A stretch of DNA of 33,106 bases from Verrucomicrobiota bacterium (GTDB lineage Bacteria; Verrucomicrobiota; Verrucomicrobiia; Verrucomicrobiales; Akkermansiaceae), in the NCBI GenBank assembly GCA_004294095.1, contig RDZR01000057.1:1-33106 (forward strand), read 5' to 3'. The translations under genes and the position numbers were made by a program. A model generated the notes under the pieces. That model worked only from the letters and a program-made list of their open reading frames with translations. It did not search any database and had not been told where the DNA came from. Shown piece after piece: positions 16,493 through 24,884 of this stretch (position 1 is the first letter of the stretch; every line of letters starts with the position of its first letter).

Positions 16493-19400
16493 ATGTTCAG
16501 TGCGCGATTGCGGTTTTTATTGGGAGTTGTTTTATTTTTACCTGATCTTTATGCGGGAACTTACCCTTCTGCGGGCATTCAGGCTTTCAGTGGTGTGGTT
16601 GGAAGCACGGATGTGGGTGATGGCACGTTGATCAGCTCGACCAACGGCGTGGCTTCCATTCAACCCAATGCTGGCTTTGGCACTGGTTTGCGGCTCACCG
16701 AAGATGGCGTGGGTGGCACATTATCATCATTTCAATTACCGGATATCGACTTGGGAAAAGAAATGAATTCCTTCACCGCGAGCTTCCGTGTGACCATGAA
16801 TGCTGCTGGCACACCTGCGGACGGTTGGTCGTTTAATTTCGGGGGGGTAGCCGCTGGTGACACTGGTGCCGGAGAAGAAGGCTATGCGATGGAGGATGGG
16901 CTGGCGATTGCTTTCGATACCTATGATAACGGTGGCGATACCCCAAGCATCGAAGTGTTTGCCGATGGCGTGAGCGTTGGGAATTTTCCGCAAAGTTTCA
17001 CTTATGATTCCACCCCTCGATTGCTTTCAATTCAATGGGATGCCTCAGGCTTGGATTTAACATGGGATGGCAACGTCATTTGCAGCGACTTGCCGACATC
17101 AGGGTTTGTTCCTGTTCCTGGAAATCGATTTGCTTTTTCAGCTCGCACTGGAGGAGCCACTCAAACGATGATTATTGATGACCTTTTGGTCACAACCACC
17201 ACGAGTATCCCGCTCGAGACTGGTGGACCCGTGATCTCAGAGTTTTTGGCAGACAATAGCGATTCTTTAGAAGATGAGGATACGGATTCGCCAGATTGGG
17301 TGGAAATTTACAATGGGCAAAATGCGACAGCTTCGATGTCCGGCTGGCAACTTCGCAACACCACCGTGGGCGCCGGTTGGCCACTTCCTGCTTTTAGTAT
17401 TCCACCTTATGGCCATGTCGTGATTTATTGCTCTGGAAAAAATCGTAGCAATCCACTCAGACCCTTGCATACGAATTTTTCTTTGGCCAAAAACAGCGGC
17501 ACCATCGCGTTGATCCGTCCAAATGCGTCGGTGGCGAGTGAGTTTAATTATGGACCTCAATTTGTAGATGATGCCTACGGCTTGAAAGGACCACCAGCAA
17601 CGTTCGGATTTCTTGAATCGCCAACGCCTGGGCGCAAAAACGCCTCAATCCAAGCTGCCAGCGGTCCTGCAGAGGATGTTGTATTCTTGCGTGACGGCCA
17701 GCCAGCCGTAGGTGGGCTTTTTTCATCATCGTTCCAAGTCACATTCCAAGCACCGGCTGCGGCGGGTGCTGTGATTCGCTACACGATGAATAACACAGCT
17801 CCCTCGGTGATCTCCCCCGTATGGACTCCTGGCAGCAACTTTACCATTAGTGAGACCACCAATCTACGCGCTCGTGTTTATCTAAGCGGGTCACTTCCTG
17901 GTGAGATAAAAAGTCTCACTTATCTAAAACTCGATGCCTCACTGACCAATTACAACGGATCTGGAATGCCTTTTAGTTCGCACCTACCCATCATAGTCTT
18001 TGATAGTTTTGGCATTCCCGTGGATCAGTTTAACCAATCTGGAAATCGCCCATATCGCTCCAGTTATGCGGTGGTCTTGGATCGTGATCCTCTCGCGTCC
18101 AATCGCGCTCTGATCACCGGTAAAGTGGATATGCAAAATCGCTGTGGAACCCGCGTGCGAGGCGAAACGAGTGCCGAATTTGATCAGCGCAGCTATGCAT
18201 GGGAAATTTGGGATAATGAGAATGAGGACAAGGATGTCAGTATTTTAGGAATGCCGTCCGAAAGTGATTGGGTGCTCCACGGGCCATTCACCGATAAAAC
18301 GTTAATGCGCAACTACACCGCTTACCAAACGATGCGCGATTTTCGTGGAAATGGCAGTGCCATGCGCACGCGTTTCGTGGAAGTTTTCTTCAATCAAGAA
18401 GACGACGAAGCGGTAAGCGCGGATGATTACAAGGGAGTTTACGTCTTGACGGAAAGAATCAAACGGGATGCCGATCGGGTTGACGTGCAGAAACTCAACT
18501 CGTTAACGACGGATCCGGCGATGATTACCGGCGGCTACATTTTCAGAAAGGACAAACCGAGCTTTGGTAACTCCACCTTGGTCACGCCAGGAAATAGCTC
18601 TTACCCCAGCATCGAATTCCAAGGCTTTTCACCCGATGTTTGGAATCCTGCCCAACAGAATTATCTGCAGGGTTACTTGAGCGATTTTGAAAATGCCCTC
18701 TATGGTCCCGCATTTGACAATCCAACGGCAGGCTATGCCGCCTACATCGATGTGGATTCTTTCATCGATAATCAATGGTGGGTCGAAATCACCAAACAAA
18801 TCGATGGCTACCGCATCAGCCAGTATTTCACCAAAGATCGTGGAGAGAAGATCAAAGCACTGCCAATTTGGGATTATAACCTTTCCCTTTCCAATGCAGA
18901 CTTTCTGGAAGGTTCGCAGCCGACTGGTTGGTATTACCCTCAGCTCTGCTGTGTCGATTACTATTGGTATCCTCGCCTCCACCAAGATGTCTCTTACGTT
19001 CGTCGTCACTGGGACCGCTACTGGGAAATGCGGCGCGGGCTTTGGGGCACCGCCAGCATTCTCAATCGCATCGATGCACAAACATCAGAGCTGCTGAATG
19101 GCTCGACGACGCCCGTCACCAACAACATGCCACCACTTGGTCCATTGACGGAAAATGCCGCGATGCGTCACTTTAGGAAATATCCGGTTCTTGGCACTTA
19201 CCTCTGGCCGAATGCACCTGGGTTTGACACGCGGACCACCTTCAATGGCAACAATTCTTCCAACCAACCTGGCGAAGTTGAGCACATGAAAAACTGGTTG
19301 AGCGAGCGCTTACTATGGATTGATGATCAAAATTTTGCGGGCAGCGTGATTTATCGCCCACCATTTTTCAGCCAATCTGGCGGCACAGTGAGTTCAGGAA

Positions 19401-20548
19401 CCCAATTGGTGATTTCGCGCTTCAGCGGTTCAGCACCGGCGGGCTATTCATACGCCAGCGGAGGCACTCTTTACTACACGACTAATGGCAATGATCCCGC
19501 AGGCTCCAGCCCTACGCCGAACGCGATTTCACCTTCAGCAATTTCCTACAGCGGGCCAATCACACTCAGTGCTTCTGGCGTGATCAACGCCCGCTTACTT
19601 TCCGGTGGCGTATGGTCGCCAATGACCAGTGCGAGCTTCGTCGTCGGTGCTTCGCCAGCAAGCTCGGCCAATTTGGTCATCAGCGAGATCCACTATTCTC
19701 CTTCTGCACCGAATGCGGCCGAAATCACCGCCGGATTCGCCGCGAGCGATTTTGAATACATCGAGCTGCTCAACGTCAGCCAGACCAACGTTGATCTCAG
19801 CGGCTGCGATTTTACCGTGGGAATTACGTTTGACTTTGATTCGGTCGCTCCAAGTTCGCGCATCTTAGCTCCGGGTGCTCGGATCGTCGTTGCTGGAAAT
19901 AGTGCAGCCTTCACCCTGCGCTACGGCACACTTCCGAACGTGACTGGTCAGTTTGGTGGGAATTTGAATAACGGCGGGGAGCGTCTCACTCTGCTTGCTG
20001 CCAATGCCAGCATCATTTCTAATCTCATCTACGGAGTTACCGCACCATGGCCACCCGCAAGCAGCGGTTACAGTTTGGTCTTGAATAACCCTGCCTCTGG
20101 TCTGCCCTTTGACAATCCAAGCTCATGGCGAGCGAGTGCCCAAATGGGCGGCACGCCAGGTGCAGCGGCAGGTCCGGCATTTCTCGGTAGTCCAGCCGGA
20201 GATTCGGATGGCGATGGCCTCAGCGATTTCCTTGAATTCGGCCTTGGCTCCAGTCAAGGCAATCCCGCATCCGCATTTTCTCCGTCGGCCACGATTGCAA
20301 CGCACGTGGTCGCTGGCGTGCCTGATCAATATCTCACTTTCAGCCACCGTCGAAATCTTGCCGCCGATGGAGTCAATTACATCGTCGAGCTTAGCCTCGA
20401 TTTTGCCACTTGGGACAGCACTTCAGCACAGGTCGTGCCGGTGAGCACGGTCAATAACAACGATGGCACCGCCACGATGACCTACCGTGCCGCTCAACCA
20501 GAGCGCAGCAACCCGCAGCAATTCATGCGTCTTCGTTTGGCTCCATAG
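16493..20548 (+). CDS. Giant secreted CotH-family protein with lamin-tail and chitobiase-like domains
   Basis: A 1351-residue secreted protein with signal peptide LRFLLGVVLFLPDLYAG. In order: a lectin-like beta sandwich (about 30-240; EDGLAIAFDTYDNGG), a lamin-tail domain (about 244-380; VISEFLADN, PDWVEIYN, GWQLRN), a chitobiase/hexosaminidase C-terminal-like domain (about 415-480; IRYTMNNTAPS), a CotH kinase-like domain (about 490-870; LMRNYTAYQ, DDYKGVYVLTERIKRD, GGYIFRKDK, ALPIWDYNLSLSNADF), a second chitobiase-like domain (about 950-1050; LYYTTNGNDP), a second lamin-tail domain (about 1060-1215; LVISEIHYSP, FEYIELLN) and a C-terminal module with DSDGDGLSDFLEFGLG. CotH proteins include protein kinases, but secreted bacterial members are mostly uncharacterised. 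No ribosome-binding site is visible. The C-terminal module resembles that of the delta-60 protein upstream. Confidence 0.9.
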   Translation: MFSARLRFLLGVVLFLPDLYAGTYPSAGIQAFSGVVGSTDVGDGTLISSTNGVASIQPNAGFGTGLRLTEDGVGGTLSSFQLPDIDLGKEMNSFTASFRVTMNAAGTPADGWSFNFGGVAAGDTGAGEEGYAMEDGLAIAFDTYDNGGDTPSIEVFADGVSVGNFPQSFTYDSTPRLLSIQWDASGLDLTWDGNVICSDLPTSGFVPVPGNRFAFSARTGGATQTMIIDDLLVTTTTSIPLETGGPVISEFLADNSDSLEDEDTDSPDWVEIYNGQNATASMSGWQLRNTTVGAGWPLPAFSIPPYGHVVIYCSGKNRSNPLRPLHTNFSLAKNSGTIALIRPNASVASEFNYGPQFVDDAYGLKGPPATFGFLESPTPGRKNASIQAASGPAEDVVFLRDGQPAVGGLFSSSFQVTFQAPAAAGAVIRYTMNNTAPSVISPVWTPGSNFTISETTNLRARVYLSGSLPGEIKSLTYLKLDASLTNYNGSGMPFSSHLPIIVFDSFGIPVDQFNQSGNRPYRSSYAVVLDRDPLASNRALITGKVDMQNRCGTRVRGETSAEFDQRSYAWEIWDNENEDKDVSILGMPSESDWVLHGPFTDKTLMRNYTAYQTMRDFRGNGSAMRTRFVEVFFNQEDDEAVSADDYKGVYVLTERIKRDADRVDVQKLNSLTTDPAMITGGYIFRKDKPSFGNSTLVTPGNSSYPSIEFQGFSPDVWNPAQQNYLQGYLSDFENALYGPAFDNPTAGYAAYIDVDSFIDNQWWVEITKQIDGYRISQYFTKDRGEKIKALPIWDYNLSLSNADFLEGSQPTGWYYPQLCCVDYYWYPRLHQDVSYVRRHWDRYWEMRRGLWGTASILNRIDAQTSELLNGSTTPVTNNMPPLGPLTENAAMRHFRKYPVLGTYLWPNAPGFDTRTTFNGNNSSNQPGEVEHMKNWLSERLLWIDDQNFAGSVIYRPPFFSQSGGTVSSGTQLVISRFSGSAPAGYSYASGGTLYYTTNGNDPAGSSPTPNAISPSAISYSGPITLSASGVINARLLSGGVWSPMTSASFVVGASPASSANLVISEIHYSPSAPNAAEITAGFAASDFEYIELLNVSQTNVDLSGCDFTVGITFDFDSVAPSSRILAPGARIVVAGNSAAFTLRYGTLPNVTGQFGGNLNNGGERLTLLAANASIISNLIYGVTAPWPPASSGYSLVLNNPASGLPFDNPSSWRASAQMGGTPGAAAGPAFLGSPAGDSDGDGLSDFLEFGLGSSQGNPASAFSPSATIATHVVAGVPDQYLTFSHRRNLAADGVNYIVELSLDFATWDSTSAQVVPVSTVNNNDGTATMTYRAAQPERSNPQQFMRLRLAP

Positions 20549-20582
20549 ATTTTTTCGTTTGGCAAAAAATGCTGAGTGCACG

Positions 20583-20837
20583 ATGCTTCCACGCGTGCGT
20601 GAGTTGCATCTAACATACTACGGAATGCTGGCTGATCAGCGAGGATTGGCGGAAGAATGCCTTGCTAGCTCGGCAGCGACGGTGGCAGAGCTTTTTCTAG
20701 AACTTTCCGCAAAATTCCAATTCGGCGTGGAAATGAAGCACCTCCGCGTGGCGGTGGATGATGTTTTTGTGCCGTGGGATTATTCCTTGCACGATGGAGC
20801 ACGCATTGCTTGGCTGCCGCCGATGTCGGGCGGCTGA
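20583..20837 (+). CDS. moaD: Molybdopterin synthase sulfur-carrier subunit (MoaD)
   Basis: An 84-residue ubiquitin-like protein ending in PPMSGG. The terminal Gly-Gly is the site that is adenylated and thiocarboxylated so that MoaD can donate sulfur to the pterin precursor. Other family features are the N-terminal strand LHLTYYGMLADQRG, the TVAELFLEL helix, the LRVAVDDVFV strand and the HDGARIAWLPP segment before the tail. Length matches the family. The ATG at 20583 is chosen because a frame opening upstream at 20487 overlaps the CotH gene and adds non-homologous residues. The moaE-MOSC gene starts 11 bases after the stop, so the two are co-transcribed and their products should form the MoaD2-MoaE2 complex. 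A TGTTAGA-family motif lies at 20609-20615. Confidence 0.9.
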   Translation: MLPRVRELHLTYYGMLADQRGLAEECLASSAATVAELFLELSAKFQFGVEMKHLRVAVDDVFVPWDYSLHDGARIAWLPPMSGG

Positions 20838-20848
20838 TTCTCAAATCT

Positions 20849-21790
20849 ATGGATGACCAAATTGATTTTTCCTTGTCTCACACGCCGATCGTCGATGCTT
20901 CCATCTCGGACGAGCCGGCGGCAGGTGCCGTGCTTACTTTTGATGGGCGGGTGCGAAATCACAACGTGGGTCGAGCCGTTTCCGCGCTGGAATATCAAGC
21001 CCATGGCGTGCTGGCCGCACAAGTTGGTAGGCAAATTTTGCAAGAAACCTTCGATCAATACGGGCTGCTTCGAGTGCGCGCGATTCATCGCACAGGCCAC
21101 TTGGCCATTGGCGATTTAGCGGTGCGGGTGACGGTGGCATCGGCGCATCGTCAGGCTGCTTTTGAGGCAACTCGGGTGATCATGGAGCGCCTGAAATACG
21201 AATTGCCAATTTGGAAAAAGGAAACTTACCTCGACGGCAGTTCGGAGTGGGTCGGGCCAGACGCCTTGCCTGCCGCAACGGGCGCGCCGATTCCTGCTGC
21301 TATCTCACCCGCGTGGGACGCTTCGATTCACCAAATTTGGATTTCTCCAGAAAATAATTTTCGCGGTCGCCACGGGCAAGAGGCGCTGCAAAATCCCATT
21401 TGCGCCGCAGAGGAAATCGTCTGCATCGCCGGCAAAGGGTTGTTAGGAGATCGTTACTTTGATTTTAAGCCTGACTACAAAGGCCAAATCACATTTTTTG
21501 ACGAAGCAGTGCGCCTAGCGCTGATGAACCATTTGCATCTCCCCGAGCTGTGCGCTTCGCTTTTCCGCCGAAATGTGTTGGTCTCGGGGGTGGATCTTAG
21601 CCAATGGATTGGCCGCCGTTTTTCTCTTCAAGGTGTCGAGTTCGAGGGCTCAGAAGAATGCGCGCCGTGTTATTGGATGGATCAAGCGATCGCTCCTGGC
21701 GCGGAAGCTTTTTTGAAAGAACATTGCCGCGGTGGCTTGCGCGCCCGCATCCTTACGGACGGCGTTTTGCGCGTGAATGCTCGCGGTTAA
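20849..21790 (+). CDS. moaE: MoaE-MOSC fusion: molybdopterin synthase catalytic subunit joined to a MOSC domain
   Basis: A 313-residue two-domain protein. Residues 1-145 are MoaE: AGAVLTFDGRVRNHNVGR, SAHRQAAFEATRVIMERLK, and PIWKKE at 120-125 with the conserved lysines of the active site, followed by SSEWV. Residues about 160-313 are a MOSC domain: GKGLLGDRYF, KGQITFFDEAV, FRRNVLVSGVDL and ECAPCYWMDQ, whose cysteine is the one conserved in MOSC proteins. MoaE transfers sulfur from MoaD to cyclic pyranopterin monophosphate; MOSC domains handle activated sulfur on a cysteine. The usual arrangement is two separate genes. The start is the ATG at 20849; an upstream in-frame start at 20774 would overlap moaD. 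The fusion suggests sulfur transfer or a further cofactor-modifying step in one polypeptide. Confidence 0.88.
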   Translation: MDDQIDFSLSHTPIVDASISDEPAAGAVLTFDGRVRNHNVGRAVSALEYQAHGVLAAQVGRQILQETFDQYGLLRVRAIHRTGHLAIGDLAVRVTVASAHRQAAFEATRVIMERLKYELPIWKKETYLDGSSEWVGPDALPAATGAPIPAAISPAWDASIHQIWISPENNFRGRHGQEALQNPICAAEEIVCIAGKGLLGDRYFDFKPDYKGQITFFDEAVRLALMNHLHLPELCASLFRRNVLVSGVDLSQWIGRRFSLQGVEFEGSEECAPCYWMDQAIAPGAEAFLKEHCRGGLRARILTDGVLRVNARG

Positions 21791-21852
21791 TTCCTTAGAA
21801 AAAGAAGCTTGATTCTTTAACTTTTCCGAAATAGTTTGGGCCATATTCTCTT

Positions 21853-22797
21853 ATGGCAGCAGGCCGTTCCAAAATCCCTCGAACCGCACCCCAACGCCAC
21901 GCGACGAACCAGCGCCGCGAACGTATCTCATTTGCCAGTTTATTCCAGCAGGCCAATCGTTCTGCCGAGCTTCAACTCAACCGCCGTGGCAACCTGCGCC
22001 AGCGTCAATCTGTGCTCGCGGTGATTGCAGAAATGGATCAAACGTTTGATGCGCCTGAATCAATCGATCTATTCAAACGATCGTTCCGCTGGCTTATCGC
22101 ATTGATTCTGTTGCCGTTCTGCTACATTACGACGTGGACATTATTCTCCCAACTATTTCATGCAACGTTAGCGCAAGGCCTCTGGCAGGCAGCGGAGTTC
22201 TGGTATTTTGCGGTGGGTGGGATGCTGATGGTGGGTTGGTTTGCCTCAGGATTGCTGAGGAAGCAGTTTCTTTTTCTGTATGTTTTGGGCCATGAGTTGA
22301 CCCATGTGGTGTTCGTAAAATTGTGCATGGGGCGGGTAATGGACATCCACGTCAGCACGGAAGGAGGCTACATCACGACCAATAAGAGCAATTTATTGAT
22401 TTCGCTCTCGCCGTATTTTGTGCCGTTTTGGACGGTGGTTTTTGCCTTGGCCTATGCGCTCGCCAAGCACTGGGCGGGGTTTGGTGACAGGTGGGATACT
22501 TTGCTTTACGGCATGCTGGGAGTGACGTGGATGTTTCATTTGGTCTGGACGCTGTGGATGATTCCTGGCGAGCAACCGGATTTGAAGGACAACGGCACCT
22601 TGCTTTCGCTGGCAGTGATTTATTTGGCAAATCTGTTAGTCGTTTCGCTACTGCTGTGTCTGGCATCGGAGTCACCTTTGGATCGAGCTGCCGATTTTGG
22701 TCAAGAGTGGATCCGCGTTGCGGCGATGGCGGCAGACGCTTCTTGGCGATATGGAAATCAATCGTTAGAGCAACTGATGGAATTCCTGCGTTTCTGA
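21853..22797 (+). CDS. M50-like membrane metallopeptidase
   Basis: A 314-residue integral membrane protein with a basic 65-residue N-terminal cytoplasmic region. Hydrophobic segments lie at about 79-100 (LIALILLPFCYITTWTLF), 117-133, 137-160, 188-207, 216-237 and 246-266. The third contains LGHELTHVVFVKLCMG; HELTH at 147-151 fits the zinc-binding HExxH of intramembrane (M50/site-2) proteases. The later SLSPYFVPFWTVVF segment resembles the second conserved region of the superfamily, but the usual LDG/NxxPxPxLDGG-like motif is not obvious. Substrate is unknown. It stands between moaE-MOSC and the cysteine desulfurase on the same strand, but with gaps of about 60 bases, so shared transcription is only possible. 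Confidence 0.75.
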   Translation: MAAGRSKIPRTAPQRHATNQRRERISFASLFQQANRSAELQLNRRGNLRQRQSVLAVIAEMDQTFDAPESIDLFKRSFRWLIALILLPFCYITTWTLFSQLFHATLAQGLWQAAEFWYFAVGGMLMVGWFASGLLRKQFLFLYVLGHELTHVVFVKLCMGRVMDIHVSTEGGYITTNKSNLLISLSPYFVPFWTVVFALAYALAKHWAGFGDRWDTLLYGMLGVTWMFHLVWTLWMIPGEQPDLKDNGTLLSLAVIYLANLLVVSLLLCLASESPLDRAADFGQEWIRVAAMAADASWRYGNQSLEQLMEFLRF

Positions 22798-22851
22798 GCG
22801 TGAGTTCCGAATATGGATTGAAATTTTGTTCATGCATCGGATGCTCGCTGG

Positions 22852-24018
22852 GTGATCGATCTTGATGCGAATGCGACGACGGCTCTGCACCCTGAGGTGC
22901 TGGATGCGATGTTGCCATGGCTCAAAACGCATCATGCCAATCCGTCTGGTTCTTACACGGGTGCCAAGCAGGCGAGGCAGGCCATCGATCGCGCGCGGGA
23001 GCAAGTTGCTCGTTTACTCAATGCAAAGGCGGAGGAAATGGTCTTCACAAGCGGTGGCACAGAGAGCGCGAATGCCGCTCTTTTATCGATGGAGCAAGTT
23101 TATGGCGAGCGCAGAGGCATCACATCGGTGATTGAGCATAGCGCCGTCCTGCGCTGTGCAGAGCAAATGCGCAACCCGCCGCTGCGTGCATCGGTCATGG
23201 CCAATGGCGTGCTTGACCTAACAGATTTTGAAATTCAGTTAGATCAGGCCAGTTGGGTTTCGGTGATGTTGGCAAATAACGAAACGGGCGTGCTCCAGCC
23301 TCTAGCAGAAATTGTCCGATTGGCACATGCACGAGGCATTCCAGTGCATAGTGATGCGGTGCAGGCGGTTGGCAAGTTGCCGATCGATGTCAGGCAGCTG
23401 GGAGTGGATTTTCTCTCAATTTCTGCGCACAAATTCCACGGGCCCAAAGGAGTCGGCGCTTTGTTTGTGCGGGAAGGAATCGAGTTCCGCCCGATGTTGT
23501 GGGGTGGGGGACAAGAAAGCGGGCGGCGCAGCGGCACGGAAAATACCGCATCCATCGTCGGCATGGGTGTCGCGGCGGAATTGGCAATTCGTGCTTTGGA
23601 GAACGCTGAACATATCCCACGTTTGGCACAAATGCGGGATGCGTTTGAAACTTTTTTGTTAGAAAAAGTCAGCGGAGTGCAGCGCAATGGTGATCTCGTT
23701 TCTCGATTGCCCAATACCAGCCATCTTTCATTTTCAAAATGCGATGCCTCGGGCATGCTCATTCTGTTAGATGATCTCGGCGTGGCATGTTCCGCAGGTT
23801 CCGCATGCATGACGGGCAAGCAAAAGCCATCTCACGTGCAGCTCGCCATGGGAATTTCTGCGGAGCAGGCAAAGACTAGCTTGCGGTTTAGTTTTTCACG
23901 CTTGAACACGTTGCAAGAAGCACAAGAAGCAGCTCAGCGAGTGGCAAGAGCGGTTGAAAAGTTGCGGCGGGTTCAAGGCAGTGGCATCGGGCCTGTGAGT
24001 GTCTATCAGGCACCTTAG
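22852..24018 (+). CDS. Cysteine desulfurase, NifS/IscS family
   Basis: A 388-residue class V aminotransferase-fold enzyme that removes sulfur from cysteine using pyridoxal phosphate. Visible landmarks are NPSGSYTGAKQARQAID, FTSGGTESANAAL, VIEHSAVL with His96, ANNETGVLQP, HSDAVQAVGK with Asp168, SISAHKFHGPKG with the cofactor lysine at 194, and CSAGSACMTGKQ with the sulfur-accepting cysteine at about 319. The start is a GTG at 22852; an in-frame TGA at 22819 excludes any long extension, and no ATG lies between. The enzyme could feed Fe-S clusters and the MoaD thiocarboxylate. It ends 20 bases before the end of the convergent hemQ gene. Two TGTTAGA motifs lie inside. Confidence 0.93.
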   Translation: MIDLDANATTALHPEVLDAMLPWLKTHHANPSGSYTGAKQARQAIDRAREQVARLLNAKAEEMVFTSGGTESANAALLSMEQVYGERRGITSVIEHSAVLRCAEQMRNPPLRASVMANGVLDLTDFEIQLDQASWVSVMLANNETGVLQPLAEIVRLAHARGIPVHSDAVQAVGKLPIDVRQLGVDFLSISAHKFHGPKGVGALFVREGIEFRPMLWGGGQESGRRSGTENTASIVGMGVAAELAIRALENAEHIPRLAQMRDAFETFLLEKVSGVQRNGDLVSRLPNTSHLSFSKCDASGMLILLDDLGVACSAGSACMTGKQKPSHVQLAMGISAEQAKTSLRFSFSRLNTLQEAQEAAQRVARAVEKLRRVQGSGIGPVSVYQAP

Positions 24019-24037
24019 GAAGGTTAGCGCAATTTTG

Positions 24038-24865
24038 TTAGAGGCAAACTCTGCGGAACAGGGCATCGAGCGGAAGCTGCAGGCCGATGTAAAAATCGCC
24101 AAACTCGCCATAGCGCGCGCTGACTTCATCAAAGCGCATTTCATAAACGATTGCTTTGATGTCGCTGGTATTTTTCGCGAGCAGAGTGACGCCCCACTCG
24201 TGTTCATCAAGTCCAGTTGAGCCGGTAATGAGTTGAAGAATGCGCCCAGAATACGTCCTGCCGACTTTTGCGTGCCCTGCCATCAATTGGCGTCGTGTCG
24301 GGTAATCTAACGAATACCAATTGTCATTTCCTTGGCGCCGCTTGCTCATCGGATAAAAACATATCACCGGCCAATCCGGCAGCACCGGATAGAGGCGATG
24401 CTGGCGGTAATGCGCCATGCGGTCCTCAAACTCTTGGAGTGCCTTAGCGAATTCTGTGCTCTTGGGATCGAGCGATTTTTCGGCAATTAAAGTTTCTTCG
24501 ATGTATTGCTCGCGGGTGGTGGTGTATTCAGAACCCTCAGTCTGTGAAAGATACGAATACGTCGGAATTAAAATTTCTGGCCCAAGCGAAAGGCTAAGTT
24601 GCTTCTCAAAGGCGTTGGCCACTTGCAAATCTGGGGTAAGCAGCATGAAGCCCAAATCTGCCTTAGGGCCGACCACCGCATAGACTAACAGATGGGTGTC
24701 TGGGGTGGAGCGTATTTCTTGCACCAACTCGCTGAGCTGCGTTTTCGCGTGGCGTTGATCATCCTCACTGTAGAGCGCCCATTGTGAGTGATCTATCTGA
24801 TAGAAAAGATGCAATACATGCCATCCTTCGTGGGGCACGACGGGTTGAAATTCTTCATTCGGCAT
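24038..24865 (-). CDS. hemQ: HemQ, coproheme decarboxylase (chlorite-dismutase family)
   Basis: A 275-residue haem-binding enzyme that would convert coproheme to protohaem, the last step of the coproporphyrin-dependent haem pathway. The diagnostic stretches are CFYPMSKRR, with the family's catalytic tyrosine (Tyr171), DNWYSLDYPTRRQLMAGH with the proximal haem histidine (His198), VGRTYSGRILQLITGS and EWGVTLLAKN, then MRFDEVSARYGEFGDFYIG. The ATG at 24865 is preferred; the frame is open to 24943, which would overlap the upstream gene. The gene follows the acidic membrane-protein gene by 19 bases, so both are likely in one transcript. The middle (about 110-160) seems longer than in Firmicute HemQ. 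Its TAA overlaps a TGTTAGA motif. Confidence 0.92.
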   Translation of the reverse strand: MPNEEFQPVVPHEGWHVLHLFYQIDHSQWALYSEDDQRHAKTQLSELVQEIRSTPDTHLLVYAVVGPKADLGFMLLTPDLQVANAFEKQLSLSLGPEILIPTYSYLSQTEGSEYTTTREQYIEETLIAEKSLDPKSTEFAKALQEFEDRMAHYRQHRLYPVLPDWPVICFYPMSKRRQGNDNWYSLDYPTRRQLMAGHAKVGRTYSGRILQLITGSTGLDEHEWGVTLLAKNTSDIKAIVYEMRFDEVSARYGEFGDFYIGLQLPLDALFRRVCL

Positions 24866-24884
24866 ATGGCGTAGAAAATGGAGA

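Noticed and set aside
22373-22918. 181-codon frame antisense to the M50-like gene
   Set aside because: Low-complexity Pro/Ser/Arg composition and overlap with a gene having an HExxH motif and clear membrane helices.
23244-23819. 191-codon frame antisense to the cysteine desulfurase
   Set aside because: Shadow of a strongly conserved enzyme.
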